Shown one piece after another: positions 39,942-49,696 of a stretch of 64,000 bases of DNA. The position numbers were made by a program, and so were the translations under genes. The notes beneath the pieces are model-generated. The model was given only the letters and a program-made list of their open reading frames with translations, had not been told where the DNA came from and ran no database searches. The stretch covers positions 1 to 64,000 of the forward strand of contig CATJHO010000145.1 of the NCBI GenBank assembly GCA_949740535.1, written 5' to 3'. The stretch is from an uncultured Lachnospiraceae bacterium (GTDB lineage: Bacteria; Bacillota; Clostridia; Lachnospirales; Lachnospiraceae). How positions within the stretch are numbered: position 1 is the stretch's first letter; every line of letters starts with the position of its first letter.

Positions 39942-40480
39942 ATCTGCCGAATAAACTGACGGTACTGCGGGTGATATTGATTCCCTTTTTCGTCCTGTTT
40001 CTGCTGACGGATCTGGGAGGAAGCAATGGGAAATACTATGCGCTGGCTGTTTTTATCATTGCCAGTCTTACGGATCTTCTGGATGGAAAGATTGCCAGAA
40101 AGTACAATCTGGTGACGAATTTTGGAAAGTTTATGGATCCTCTGGCGGATAAGCTTCTGGTGTGTTCTGCCATGATCTGTCTGGTGGAGCTTGGGCGTCT
40201 GCCTGCCTGGATTGTGATTATCATCATTGCCAGGGAATTTATTATCAGCGGTTTCCGTCTGGTAGCCTCAGACAACGGGGTGGTCATTGCGGCAGGCTGG
40301 TGGGGAAAGTTCAAAACCACGTTTCAGATGCTTATGATTATTCTGCTGATTCTGGATCTGGGCGGAGTGTTTGGAACCATAGAAGCAGCGGTAACCTGCA
40401 CGGCGCTGCTGCTTACAATTATTTCCCTTGTAGATTATTTGGTGAAAAATAAAGGCGTGCTGCTGGAAGGAGACATCTGA
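39938..40480 (+). CDS. pgsA: CDP-diacylglycerol-glycerol-3-phosphate 3-phosphatidyltransferase
   Basis: Membrane enzyme making phosphatidylglycerol phosphate, 180 residues with about five helices. The CDP-alcohol phosphotransferase motif D-G-x2-A-R-x8-G-x3-D-x3-D is complete: DGKIAR at about 49-54, then GKFMDPLAD. MNLPNKLTVLRV is the usual start. Coupled to rimO by a 4-base ATGA overlap and one base from cinA. Confidence 0.96.
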   Translation: MNLPNKLTVLRVILIPFFVLFLLTDLGGSNGKYYALAVFIIASLTDLLDGKIARKYNLVTNFGKFMDPLADKLLVCSAMICLVELGRLPAWIVIIIIAREFIISGFRLVASDNGVVIAAGWWGKFKTTFQMLMIILLILDLGGVFGTIEAAVTCTALLLTIISLVDYLVKNKGVLLEGDI

Positions 40481-40481
40481 T

Positions 40482-41732
40482 ATGGTAGTGGAACTGATTT
40501 CAGTTGGAACAGAACTTTTACTTGGAAACATTGTGAATACCAATGCGGCATATCTTTCAGAAAAGTGTGCCGAACTGGGCCTTTCCCTTTATTACCAGAC
40601 GGTAGTGGGAGACAATCAAGAACGGCTGGATGAGACTTTAAAGCTGGCTCTTGGGCGCTCGGATGTGGTGATCCTGGGGGGAGGCCTGGGTCCCACGCAG
40701 GATGATTTGACAAAAGAGGCCGCGGCCCGTACGCTTGGAAAACAGCTGGTGGAGGATGCCCATACCCGCAGGCGCATTGAGGGCTGGTTCCAGACCAGGG
40801 GTATTACAGAGATTACAGAAAATAACTGGAAGCAGGCTCTGGTTCCAGAGGGGGCAGTGGTTGTTGACAATGACAACGGCACGGCGCCCGGCCTGATTTT
40901 GGAGGATAATGGAAAAACAGTAATTCTTCTTCCGGGACCGCCGGGGGAGATGAAGCCTATGTTTGAAAAGGATATTTTTCCTTATCTCAATAAAAAGCAG
41001 CCGGAAATTATTGTATCGGAGACAATCAAGATCTGCGGCATGGGCGAGAGCCGTGTGGAAAGCATGATTGAAGATCTGATTCAGGCCCAGAGCAATCCCA
41101 CCATTGCCACCTACGCCAAGATCGGAGAAGTCCATCTGCGGCTGACAGCGAAGGCGGAAAATGAGACGGCAGCCAGGAAACTGATGAAACCCGTGATTCG
41201 GGAGCTGAAGGTCCGCTTTGGAGGGCATATTTATACTACAGACGATGCGGTAACGCTGGAGGAGGCAGTGGTTCAGCTCTTAAAAGAGCAGGAGCTTACG
41301 CTGACTACAGTGGAATCCTGTACGGGAGGTCTTTTCACAGGCCGCCTGGTGAATGTACAGGGGGCCTCGGAGGTATTGAAGCAGGGATTTATCACCTATT
41401 CCAACAAGGCCAAGCGCAAGCTGATCGGTGTGAAGAAGCTGACCCTGAAGGAGTTTGGAGCCGTCAGCAGTAAGACTGCCAAGGAGATGGCAAAGGGAGC
41501 CATCTTAACCACCGGATCCGATGTGGCTGTTTCCATTACCGGAATTGCAGGTCCGGATGGGGGCACAGATGAAAAACCTGTGGGACTGGTTTATATTGGG
41601 GTTTCAGTGAAGGGTAATATGCGGGTGGAGGAATATCATTTCACCGGAAACCGGATGAAGATTCGGGAGAGTGCTGTGGTTGCGGCCCTGACACTGCTGC
41701 GTACCAGCATTCTGGAGACCATTAAGTTTTAG
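40482..41732 (+). CDS. cinA: CinA-family protein (competence/damage-inducible, NMN deamidase type)
   Basis: A 416-residue protein with an N-terminal molybdopterin-binding-like (COG1058) domain, which shows SVGTELLLGNIVNTNAAYLSE and GGLGPTQDDLTKEA, and a C-terminal CinA domain with ESCTGGLFTGRLVN and SITGIAGPDGGT. The N-terminal domain acts on ADP-ribose, the C-terminal one deamidates NMN in pyridine nucleotide salvage in studied members. The order pgsA-cinA is common in Firmicutes; recA, which often follows, is not next here. Confidence 0.94.
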   Translation: MVVELISVGTELLLGNIVNTNAAYLSEKCAELGLSLYYQTVVGDNQERLDETLKLALGRSDVVILGGGLGPTQDDLTKEAAARTLGKQLVEDAHTRRRIEGWFQTRGITEITENNWKQALVPEGAVVVDNDNGTAPGLILEDNGKTVILLPGPPGEMKPMFEKDIFPYLNKKQPEIIVSETIKICGMGESRVESMIEDLIQAQSNPTIATYAKIGEVHLRLTAKAENETAARKLMKPVIRELKVRFGGHIYTTDDAVTLEEAVVQLLKEQELTLTTVESCTGGLFTGRLVNVQGASEVLKQGFITYSNKAKRKLIGVKKLTLKEFGAVSSKTAKEMAKGAILTTGSDVAVSITGIAGPDGGTDEKPVGLVYIGVSVKGNMRVEEYHFTGNRMKIRESAVVAALTLLRTSILETIKF

Positions 41733-41780
41733 CAGCCCTTGGGCAGCACGGTACTGAACAGGGATAAGGAGCGGTTAATT

Positions 41781-42227
41781 ATGCCGGAACAGAAGAAAAC
41801 CATACGGATTAAATATTTTACAGATAAAATAGAAAGACTGGCTTATATTGACGGAAAGTCAGACTGGATTGATCTGCGGTGCGCAGAGGAAGTTATTATG
41901 AAGGCCGGGGAATTCCGGCTGATTCCTCTGGGAATTGCCATGGAGCTTCCGGCAGGTTATGAGGCTCATGTGGTTCCCCGCAGCAGCACCTTTAAAAACT
42001 TTGGCATTATTCAGACCAATCATATGGGCATTATTGATGAGACTTACTGTGGGGATCAGGATCAGTGGTTTATGCCGGCTTATGCCCTGCGGGATACAGA
42101 GATTCATATAAACGACCGCATCTGTCAGTTCCGGATTATGGAACATCAGCCAGAGCTTCTGTTTAAAGAGACAAAAGCGCTTGGAAATGCAGACAGAGGC
42201 GGATTTGGCAGTACCGGAAAGGCGTGA
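41781..42227 (+). CDS. dut: Trimeric dUTPase-family protein
   Basis: A 148-residue dUTP pyrophosphatase-like protein. The five motifs are present: [10 protein letters not shown] (1), [11 protein letters not shown] (2), [13 protein letters not shown] (3), NDRICQFRI (4) and RGGFGSTG (5). Motif 3 reads GIIDETYCG rather than the standard GVIDxDYxG, so dCTP or another deoxynucleotide is a possible alternative substrate. ATG 41781 has AAGGAG upstream; the ATG at 41739 does not. The next gene starts 4 bases after the stop. Confidence 0.9.
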   Translation: MPEQKKTIRIKYFTDKIERLAYIDGKSDWIDLRCAEEVIMKAGEFRLIPLGIAMELPAGYEAHVVPRSSTFKNFGIIQTNHMGIIDETYCGDQDQWFMPAYALRDTEIHINDRICQFRIMEHQPELLFKETKALGNADRGGFGSTGKA

Positions 42228-42231
42228 GAAT

Positions 42232-43770
42232 ATGCAGATAATAACATTTGCAGCAATTGATATTGGTTCCTACGAGGTGGGAATGAAGATTCTGGAGCTG
42301 GTTCCCAAAAGCGGCATCCGGGAGATTGATTATATACGTCACGGCATTGAGCTTGGAAGAGATGCCTATACCAGAGGAAAAATCGGCAATGAAATGCTGG
42401 AAGAGCTGTGTAAGGTTCTGGAGGATTTCACCCGGATTATGAAAGCGTATCAGGTGGATGATTACCGGGCCTGTGCCACCAGCGCTATCCGGGAGACCAG
42501 CAACTGCCTGCTGATACTGGACAAGATCCGTGTGCGCACGGGTCTGGAGGTAGAGGTTTTAAGCAATTCAGAGCAGCGGTTCCTGGGCTACAAGTCCATT
42601 GCTTCCAATGAAGAGTCTTTCCAGAAAATTATTCAGAAGGGAACAGCCATTGTGGATGTGGGCGGGGGAAGTGTTCAGATTTCCCTCTTTGACAAGGACG
42701 CTCTGGTATCTACACAGAATATGCGTCTGGGAACCATGCGGATTCGGGAGCGCCTGGCAGAGGTGGAGAGCCGTACCAATCATTTTGGAGATGTGATCGA
42801 AGAAATGATCAACAATGAGCTGAAAAGCTATAAGCGGCTGTACTTAAAGGATCGTGAGATTAAAAACATGATTCTGGTGGGAGACTATATTACCCAGTTT
42901 ATGAACCGGAATGGTCAGGGGCACAGTCTGATGCTTGACCGGGAGGAGTATTTTCAGCTGTATCGTGAGATTATCACCCGGACTCCCCAGGAGATGGTTC
43001 AGAGAATGGGGATGGTTTCGGAGAATGTATCCCTGATTATGCCGGCCATGATCATTTACAAGCGTTTTATTGAAGAGACCGGGGCCGAAACGATCTGGAT
43101 TCCGGGCCTTAACCTGGGGGATGGTCTGGCCTATGACTATGCAGAGCGCAAAAAGATTTTTAAATCCAGCCACAATTTTGAAAATGATATTGTGGAGGCA
43201 GCCAAAAATATTGCCAAGCGTTACCAGAGCAATAAGACCCATCTGGCGGGAACGGAATACCTGGCCCTTACTATCTTTGACAAGATGAAGCGGATTCATG
43301 GCATGGGAAGACGGGAGCGTCTGCTTCTGCAGATTGCCGTGCTGCTTCATGACTGTGGCAAGTATATCAGTATGAACCGTACGGCAGAGTGTTCCTATGA
43401 GATTGTCATGTCTACGGAGATCATCGGGCTTTCCCACCGGGAGCGTGAGATTATCGCCAGTGCTATCCGGTTTAATACGGAAGAATTTGTTTCCTTTGAG
43501 GAATTTGCATTTGGCTCCAGTCTGGATCGTCAGGATTATCTTCTGACAGCCAAGATAAGCGCCATTTTACGAGTGGCCAATTCGATGGACCGCAGCCACA
43601 ACCAGAAGTTTAAGAATGTAAAAGTTACCTTAAGAGAGCGGGAGCTTCTGGTGGTGGTAGACACGGTGGAGGACATCACCTTAGAGCAGGGGCTGTTTTC
43701 CCACAAGGCAGAGTTTTTCGAGACAATTTTCAGTATCCGGCCAGTGATCCGGCAGAAAAGGCAGGTGTAG
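42232..43770 (+). CDS. ppx: Ppx/GppA-family phosphatase with HD domain
   Basis: An exopolyphosphatase or guanosine-pentaphosphate phosphatase of 512 residues. The ASKHA nucleotide-binding part has AAIDIGSYEVGMKI at the start, ATSAIRETSN and VDVGGGSVQISLF. The C-terminal HD-type domain has LLHDCGKYISM and ECSYEIV. It degrades polyphosphate or (p)ppGpp in studied relatives. It lies directly before ppk, 4 bases apart, so one transcript encodes both synthesis and breakdown of polyphosphate. The start at 42232 was chosen as an upstream ATG (42181) lies inside dut. Confidence 0.93.
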   Translation: MQIITFAAIDIGSYEVGMKILELVPKSGIREIDYIRHGIELGRDAYTRGKIGNEMLEELCKVLEDFTRIMKAYQVDDYRACATSAIRETSNCLLILDKIRVRTGLEVEVLSNSEQRFLGYKSIASNEESFQKIIQKGTAIVDVGGGSVQISLFDKDALVSTQNMRLGTMRIRERLAEVESRTNHFGDVIEEMINNELKSYKRLYLKDREIKNMILVGDYITQFMNRNGQGHSLMLDREEYFQLYREIITRTPQEMVQRMGMVSENVSLIMPAMIIYKRFIEETGAETIWIPGLNLGDGLAYDYAERKKIFKSSHNFENDIVEAAKNIAKRYQSNKTHLAGTEYLALTIFDKMKRIHGMGRRERLLLQIAVLLHDCGKYISMNRTAECSYEIVMSTEIIGLSHREREIIASAIRFNTEEFVSFEEFAFGSSLDRQDYLLTAKISAILRVANSMDRSHNQKFKNVKVTLRERELLVVVDTVEDITLEQGLFSHKAEFFETIFSIRPVIRQKRQV

Positions 43771-43773
43771 GAG

Positions 43774-45903
43774 ATGGAGAAGAAAGAATTTACCAAGAGT
43801 GAGTATTACCGGAATAGGGAGCTTTCCTGGCTGGCCTTTAATGAGCGGGTGCTCAGCGAGGCCAGAGACAAGAATATTCCTCTTTTTGAGCGCCTCAAAT
43901 TTTTGAGTATTACAGCTTCCAATCTGGATGAATTTTTTATGATCCGGGTGGCGTCCTTGAAGGATATGGTTCATGCCAAGTACACCAAGAAAGATATTGC
44001 AGGACTTACGCCTCAGGAACAGCTGGATGAGATCATTAAAGTGACCAGAGAAATGGTGGGCGCCCAGTATTCTGCCTATTCCCGTTCCCTTCTGCCGCTT
44101 TTGCGGCAGCATGGGCTCTCGGTGGTGCAGGAGCATGAGGATTTGGACGAGGAGCAGGGCAGATATGCAGATCGGTATTTCCGGGAAAATGTCTATCCGG
44201 TGCTGACGCCCATGGCGGTGGATTCTTCCAGGCCCTTCCCTCTGATCCGCAATAAGTCTTTGAATATCGGCGCTCTGCTGTCCAAGAAGAACGAGAAGAC
44301 AGAAGAGCTGGAATTTGCCACGGTACAGGTACCTTCCGTGCTTCCCAGGATTGTGCGTCTGCCGGATGCCAAGGATGGGACGAAGGTTGTGATCCTTCTG
44401 GAAGAAATCATTGAGCGGAATATGCAGCAACTGTTTTTAAGCTATAACATTGTCTGCGCGCATCCCTATCGTCTGATGCGCAATGCAGATTTGACCATTG
44501 ATGAGGATGATGCTTCGGATCTGCTAAAGGAGATTCAGAAACAGCTGAAAAAGCGCCAGTGGGGCGAGGCCATCCGCCTGGAAGTGGAAGACAAGATGGA
44601 TAAGCGTCTCTTAAAGCTTCTGCGTAAAGAGCTGAATATCAAGGAAGACTCCATTTTCAAGATCAGCGGCCCTCTGGACTTAACCTTTTTGATGAAAATG
44701 TACGGCATGGATGGTTTTGAGGCTTTGAAGTATCCCAAGCATGTGCCGGCTGCCGTGAAAGAACTTCCGGCAGACTGTGATATTTTTGAGGAGCTGCGCA
44801 AGGGGGATGTACTGCTTCACCATCCCTACCAAACCTTTGATCCGGTGGTAAAGTTTGTGCGGGATGCGGCGTCAGATCCCAAGGTGCTGGCCATTAAGCA
44901 GACCCTGTACCGGGTCAGCGGCAATTCTCCCATTATCGCGGCTCTGGCCCAGGCAGCGGAGAATGGCAAGCAGGTGTCGGTTCTGGTGGAGCTGAAGGCC
45001 CGGTTTGACGAGGAGAACAACATTCTCTGGGCCAAAATGCTGGAGAAAGCGGGATGCCATGTGATTTATGGCCTGGTGGGGCTGAAAACCCACAGCAAGA
45101 TCACGCTGGTAGTGCGCCGGGAGGATGACGGGATCCGCCGGTATGTACACCTGGGAACCGGCAATTACAACGATTCCACTGCCAAGCTGTATACCGATCT
45201 GGGGTTAATGACCTGTTCGGCGCCTATCGGGGAGGATGCCACGGCGGTCTTTAATATGCTGTCCGGTTATTCAGAGCCAGTAGGGTGGAATAAGCTTTCC
45301 CTGGCGCCTATCTGGTTAAAAGAACGCTTCCTGCAGCTGATCCGCAGAGAGCAGGAGCATGCAGTTATGGGAGAAAAGGGACATATTATGGCGAAGATGA
45401 ATTCTCTGTGCGATCCCGATGTGATAGCAGCGCTTTATGAGGCCTCTGCGGCAGGGGTGAAGATTGATCTTCTGATTCGCGGAATCTGCTGCCTGAAGGT
45501 GGGAATTGCGGGTGTCAGCGAGCATATTTCCGTACGGTCGATTGTAGGGAATTTTCTGGAGCACAGCCGGATCTTTTACTTTCATAATGGAGGGCAGGAG
45601 GAGGTTTACTGCGCCAGCTCTGACTGGATGCCCAGGAATCTGGAGAAGCGGGTGGAGATACTCTTCCCCATTGAACAGGAACAGCTGAAAAAGGAAGTGA
45701 TTCATATTCTGGATATAGAATTTCAGGATAATGTGAAGGCTCATCTGCTGCAGAGTGATGACACCTATGTGAAGGCAGATCGGAGAGGAAAGGTGTCTGT
45801 AAGCTCACAGGATTACTTTGTTGAGGAAGCCAGAGAAAAGGCAAAAACCCAGAGCCAGGGATTTACCGGCCGGGTGTTTATTCCGGAGGAGCCGATAGAG
45901 TAA
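43774..45903 (+). CDS. ppk: Polyphosphate kinase 1
   Basis: A 709-residue enzyme that polymerises the terminal phosphate of ATP. N-terminal YYRNRELSWLAFNERVL, the head-domain RPFPLIRNKSLN, and the catalytic histidine in LKTHSKITLVVRRE (about residue 440) are visible, with RYVHLGTGNYND and the closing LEKRVEILFPIE. The ribosome site is TAGGAG just before the ATG. Membership of the ppx-ppk pair makes polyphosphate turnover the likely job, linked to stress and possibly sporulation. Confidence 0.97.
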   Translation: MEKKEFTKSEYYRNRELSWLAFNERVLSEARDKNIPLFERLKFLSITASNLDEFFMIRVASLKDMVHAKYTKKDIAGLTPQEQLDEIIKVTREMVGAQYSAYSRSLLPLLRQHGLSVVQEHEDLDEEQGRYADRYFRENVYPVLTPMAVDSSRPFPLIRNKSLNIGALLSKKNEKTEELEFATVQVPSVLPRIVRLPDAKDGTKVVILLEEIIERNMQQLFLSYNIVCAHPYRLMRNADLTIDEDDASDLLKEIQKQLKKRQWGEAIRLEVEDKMDKRLLKLLRKELNIKEDSIFKISGPLDLTFLMKMYGMDGFEALKYPKHVPAAVKELPADCDIFEELRKGDVLLHHPYQTFDPVVKFVRDAASDPKVLAIKQTLYRVSGNSPIIAALAQAAENGKQVSVLVELKARFDEENNILWAKMLEKAGCHVIYGLVGLKTHSKITLVVRREDDGIRRYVHLGTGNYNDSTAKLYTDLGLMTCSAPIGEDATAVFNMLSGYSEPVGWNKLSLAPIWLKERFLQLIRREQEHAVMGEKGHIMAKMNSLCDPDVIAALYEASAAGVKIDLLIRGICCLKVGIAGVSEHISVRSIVGNFLEHSRIFYFHNGGQEEVYCASSDWMPRNLEKRVEILFPIEQEQLKKEVIHILDIEFQDNVKAHLLQSDDTYVKADRRGKVSVSSQDYFVEEAREKAKTQSQGFTGRVFIPEEPIE

Positions 45904-45922
45904 AGGGGTTGAAATTGACAGC

Positions 45923-47752
45923 ATGAAGCGCATACATTCGCTTCTGATAGGTGTAATAAGCATCATGATACTGGCGGCTTCCGTTTCCGTTTCGGAAGCG
46001 TTCCGGCAGCAAAGGGAGGCGGAAAAAGCCTTTGAGGATAAGTTCTGCCTGGTCTTTGAGGGAGAAAGGATCCGTCCGTGGGAGCAGGAGGGGACCGTGT
46101 ATTTTTTCCTGCCCTCTCATTTCACATGGGAAAATACAAGTCTGGAGGTTTTAGACGGCGAACTTCAGATTGACGGCGGGGTCGTGAATTCCTCTGATTT
46201 TGTGCAGTATGAGACAGACAGAACCTACGACTACTCCTTCACCAGGAAGAAGAAATCCTATGAGGGAAAGCTTACCTTTTTACAGTCTGCCAATATTGGA
46301 AGCATCTATATTGAGACAGAAAGCGGTTCTATGGATCAGGTAGATCGGGATAAGAAGCACAAGGAACAGGGACAGATTTTGGTCAAAGACCCAAGGGGAG
46401 GTATTTCTTACCGGGGGCCTTTCCTCTCTATAAAAAGCAGGGGAAATTCCACCTGGGAAACAGAAAAGAAATCATATTCTTTGAAGCTTCCCAATCCGGT
46501 GGATTTTTTCGCTATGGGTGAGGCAGGAAACTGGGTGCTCTTAAGCAATGTGCTGGATGGAAACAAGCTGCAGAACAAGCTGTGCTTTGAGATGGCAGAA
46601 GAGTTTGGTCTTGCCTATACGCCAAAGGGAGAATGGGTGGATCTCTATCTGAACGGCCGGTATTGGGGAAACTATCTTTTGTGTGAAAAGATTGAGGTGG
46701 GAGAGAACCGGGTGGAGATTACGGATCTGGAAGAGGAGACAAAGCAGCTGAACGGCCGGCTGCAGGATCTGGAAACCTATGATACAGGCACCCGCAAGGG
46801 AGTTCTGGCATCTCAGAACCCGGAGGACATCAGCGGCGGTTATCTGATTGAAAAGGACAGCTACTATGACAGTGTCAGCGGATTTGTGACAGAAGATGGG
46901 AATCTCTTTTCCCTTAAATCGCCGCAGTATGCTACGCGGGAACAGATAGATTATGTGGCTGGTTATATTCAGCAGATTGAGAACCGGATTCTTGCAAAGG
47001 ATAAGGATTTGTTTCAGTACATTGATCTGGATTCCTTTGTGCGCAGATATCTGCTGGACGAAACCGTGCTGAATTACGATTTTGGTGTTACCAGCATGTA
47101 TTTTTATAAAGATCGGAACAGCCAGATGCTGTATGCAGGGCCGGTATGGGATTATGACACCTGTATGGGGACCGGCATTTTCAGTACTTCCAAGGTTCTG
47201 GCGGCCTTAGATATCCGGGACCATCGGGGAGCGGGGAGTATCAGCTGGTATCCCTGTCTTTATGAAAACGAAACCTTTTACCAGGAGACAGTTACGGCTT
47301 ACCGCCAGTTTGTGAGACCCTATATTTTAAGCATGATAGAGCCAGGCGGGAAGATTGATCAGAGCGCGGAAAGGATCCGTTCATCTATCCAAATGGACAA
47401 GACCCGCTGGTCTTACCGGGAAATCGGCATTGGGCATTACGAAAGTTTTGATAACAATGTACGGTATATGAAGTATTTTCTGGGAAGAAGACTCCGTTTT
47501 CTGGATCAGCAGTGGCTGGGTGAGGATAATCGTTATGAGGAAGCAGGAACAGGAGAAATCCACCAGGTAACTTTTGCAGGTGCGGAAAGAACAGAGGTGG
47601 TGGAAGTTCCGGACGGCGAGGTGATGCTGGCAGCTCCGGATCACCTTCTGAAGGAAGGGGAAAAATGGTATAACCGGCAGGATCGGAGAGCCTGGAATAC
47701 AGAACTTCCAATTTATGAAGATATGGTCTTTGAGGCAGGGAGCGGAACATAG
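45923..47752 (+). CDS. CotH-kinase-like secreted protein, copy 1
   Basis: A 609-residue protein with an N-terminal signal or anchor (about 5-25). The CotH core follows: IKSRGNSTWETEKKSYSLKL (about 170-190), LLSNVLDGNKLQNKLCFEM, WVDLYLNGRYWGNYLLCEKI, GGYLIEKD and YAGPVWDYDTC near residue 410, which holds candidate metal-binding Asp. CotH proteins of spore coats are atypical protein kinases; these surface relatives have an extra N-terminal beta-like domain of some 130 residues. Next to a near-paralogue 24 bp downstream. It follows ppk by 19 bp and may belong to its transcript. Confidence 0.85.
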   Translation: MKRIHSLLIGVISIMILAASVSVSEAFRQQREAEKAFEDKFCLVFEGERIRPWEQEGTVYFFLPSHFTWENTSLEVLDGELQIDGGVVNSSDFVQYETDRTYDYSFTRKKKSYEGKLTFLQSANIGSIYIETESGSMDQVDRDKKHKEQGQILVKDPRGGISYRGPFLSIKSRGNSTWETEKKSYSLKLPNPVDFFAMGEAGNWVLLSNVLDGNKLQNKLCFEMAEEFGLAYTPKGEWVDLYLNGRYWGNYLLCEKIEVGENRVEITDLEEETKQLNGRLQDLETYDTGTRKGVLASQNPEDISGGYLIEKDSYYDSVSGFVTEDGNLFSLKSPQYATREQIDYVAGYIQQIENRILAKDKDLFQYIDLDSFVRRYLLDETVLNYDFGVTSMYFYKDRNSQMLYAGPVWDYDTCMGTGIFSTSKVLAALDIRDHRGAGSISWYPCLYENETFYQETVTAYRQFVRPYILSMIEPGGKIDQSAERIRSSIQMDKTRWSYREIGIGHYESFDNNVRYMKYFLGRRLRFLDQQWLGEDNRYEEAGTGEIHQVTFAGAERTEVVEVPDGEVMLAAPDHLLKEGEKWYNRQDRRAWNTELPIYEDMVFEAGSGT

Positions 47753-47776
47753 GTTAGAAAGAGGGGGAACATAAGG

Positions 47777-49618
47777 ATGAGGCGGGTATATTCAATTCTC
47801 GCAGGATTGGTAAGTGTTGTATTGCTGACTGCTTTTATTCATGTTTCAGAAGCTGAAATGGACAGCGTAGAAGCTGTGAAGGATCAGGAAGGGGAGTTTT
47901 TTCTTGTTTATGAGGAGGTAAACATCCGTCCCTGGGAGAAGGACGGAACCCTTTATTTTTTCCTGCCTTCCTATTTCCAGTGGGAGAAGGCGCAGTTTGA
48001 GGTTTTGCGGGGAGAACTGGAGATTGCCGGAGAGGCAGTAGAGTCTTTCACAGATACGGTTCCTTATGAATTTGAAAAGGATTATGAGTACTGTTTTATT
48101 CAGAAGGAAAAAGAGAACAGAGGAACCCTGCAGTTTCTGAAATCTGCCAATGTGGGAGCGGTTTACATAGAGACTGAGAGCGGCTCAATGGAAGAGGTGG
48201 ATGCAGATAAGAGGTACCAGGAGCGGGGATTGATACTGGTGAAGGATGAGGAAGGGGAGACGTTCTATGGCGGTTTTCTGGACACGATAAAAAGCAGAGG
48301 GAATTCTACCTGGGGGACAGAGAAAAAATCTTACACTATTAAGCTCGATAAGCCTGCTGATCTGTTTGGTATGGGGGAGGCCAGGGGCTGGATTCTTTTG
48401 AGCAATGTTCTGGAAGGGAGTAAGCTTCACAATAAAATCTGTCTGGAGATGGCAGCGGATTTTGGACTTACCTATACGCCGGAAAGTGAATGGGTGGATC
48501 TGTATCTGAATGGCTGGTACTGGGGAAATTATCTGGTATGTGAAAAGATTGAAGTGGGGGAAAACCGTGTAGATATCGAAGATCTGGAGGGAGCGACGAA
48601 GCAGCTGAATGGCAGCCTGGAAGACCTGGAGGAATTTGATACAGGAGAACAAAAAGGGGTCCTTGCAACACGAAACCCCGAAGATATTACGGGAGGGTAT
48701 ATTATCGAGAAAGATGTTCATGATGACAGCATCAGTGATTTTACCACGGATGATGGAAATCTTTTTCAGCTTAAGTCGCCCCAATATGCCACACAGGAGC
48801 AGGTGGCCTACATATCTGATTATATACAGCAGATAGAGGATATGGTTCTTATACAGGATGAGGCTGTGTTTGACTATATTGACTTAGACTCCTTTGTGCA
48901 TCGATATCTGCTGGACGAATTGGTCTGGAACGGAGATTTTGGGATTAACAGTCTGTTTTTTTATAAAGAGCAGAACGATTCTGTTCTGTACGCGGGTCCC
49001 GTCTGGGATTACGACGGCTGTCTGGGGAGCAGCAGATTTGCGGGGACAAAGGTTCTGCTGGTTCGGGAAATTGAAAATTACAAAACAGAAATGGAGAAAT
49101 GCCTGACCTGGTATCCATATCTCTACGAAAACGAACGGTTTTACAAAGAGACTGTGAATACTTATGAGAAAATGGTAAGACCTTATATCCTGGAATTGAT
49201 TCAGGAAGAGACAGGAAAAATTGATCGTTATGCAGAGCATATCCGCCAGTCCGTCCGTTTGGATATGATTCGATGGTCTTATTCTGACTATCGGGCAGGG
49301 CATTATGAAAGTTTTGATAATAATGTCCGTTATGTCAAGTATTTTCTGGCAAGACGCCTTCGTTTTCTGGATCAGGAATGGCTGGGAGAGGACAACCGCT
49401 ATGAACCGGAGGGAACAGGAGAATTGCATCAGGTGACTTTTACAGGGCCTGGCGGAACGGAGATCATAGAGGTGCTGGATGGGGAAGAGATACTGATTAC
49501 ACCGGAACATCTTCTAGGAGAGGGAGAGTGGTGGTGCGATAAGCGGAACGAAGGCGCTTTGTATCCGGAGCTTCCCGTCTATGAAGATGTCGTATATTAT
49601 TCTAAGGACGGAATGTAG
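47777..49618 (+). CDS. CotH-kinase-like secreted protein, copy 2
   Basis: A 613-residue paralogue of the preceding gene, matching it along the full length: N-terminal signal, ETESGSMEEVDADKRYQERG, IKSRGNSTWGTEKKSYTIKL, LLSNVLEGSKLHNKICLEM, WVDLYLNGWYWGNYLVCEKI and YAGPVWDYDGC. The roughly equal divergence across the gene argues for an old tandem duplication. Both copies share the C-terminal extension ending in QVTFxGxxxTExxEVxDGE. Purine-rich AGAGGGGG precedes the ATG. Confidence 0.85.
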   Translation: MRRVYSILAGLVSVVLLTAFIHVSEAEMDSVEAVKDQEGEFFLVYEEVNIRPWEKDGTLYFFLPSYFQWEKAQFEVLRGELEIAGEAVESFTDTVPYEFEKDYEYCFIQKEKENRGTLQFLKSANVGAVYIETESGSMEEVDADKRYQERGLILVKDEEGETFYGGFLDTIKSRGNSTWGTEKKSYTIKLDKPADLFGMGEARGWILLSNVLEGSKLHNKICLEMAADFGLTYTPESEWVDLYLNGWYWGNYLVCEKIEVGENRVDIEDLEGATKQLNGSLEDLEEFDTGEQKGVLATRNPEDITGGYIIEKDVHDDSISDFTTDDGNLFQLKSPQYATQEQVAYISDYIQQIEDMVLIQDEAVFDYIDLDSFVHRYLLDELVWNGDFGINSLFFYKEQNDSVLYAGPVWDYDGCLGSSRFAGTKVLLVREIENYKTEMEKCLTWYPYLYENERFYKETVNTYEKMVRPYILELIQEETGKIDRYAEHIRQSVRLDMIRWSYSDYRAGHYESFDNNVRYVKYFLARRLRFLDQEWLGEDNRYEPEGTGELHQVTFTGPGGTEIIEVLDGEEILITPEHLLGEGEWWCDKRNEGALYPELPVYEDVVYYSKDGM

Positions 49619-49644
49619 ACAGAAGCATCAAATCATAGTATACT
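49616..49644 (+). promoter_or_regulatory. Promoter of the YehR-like lipoprotein gene
   Basis: TAGACA (49616-49621), 17 bp, TATACT (49639-49644). The -35 box overlaps the stop of the second CotH-like gene. Confidence 0.6.
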
Positions 49645-49696
49645 TATACCAGGTGTACCAAGCCATAGAGATTTTGAAACAGAGAGGAAATAAAGA

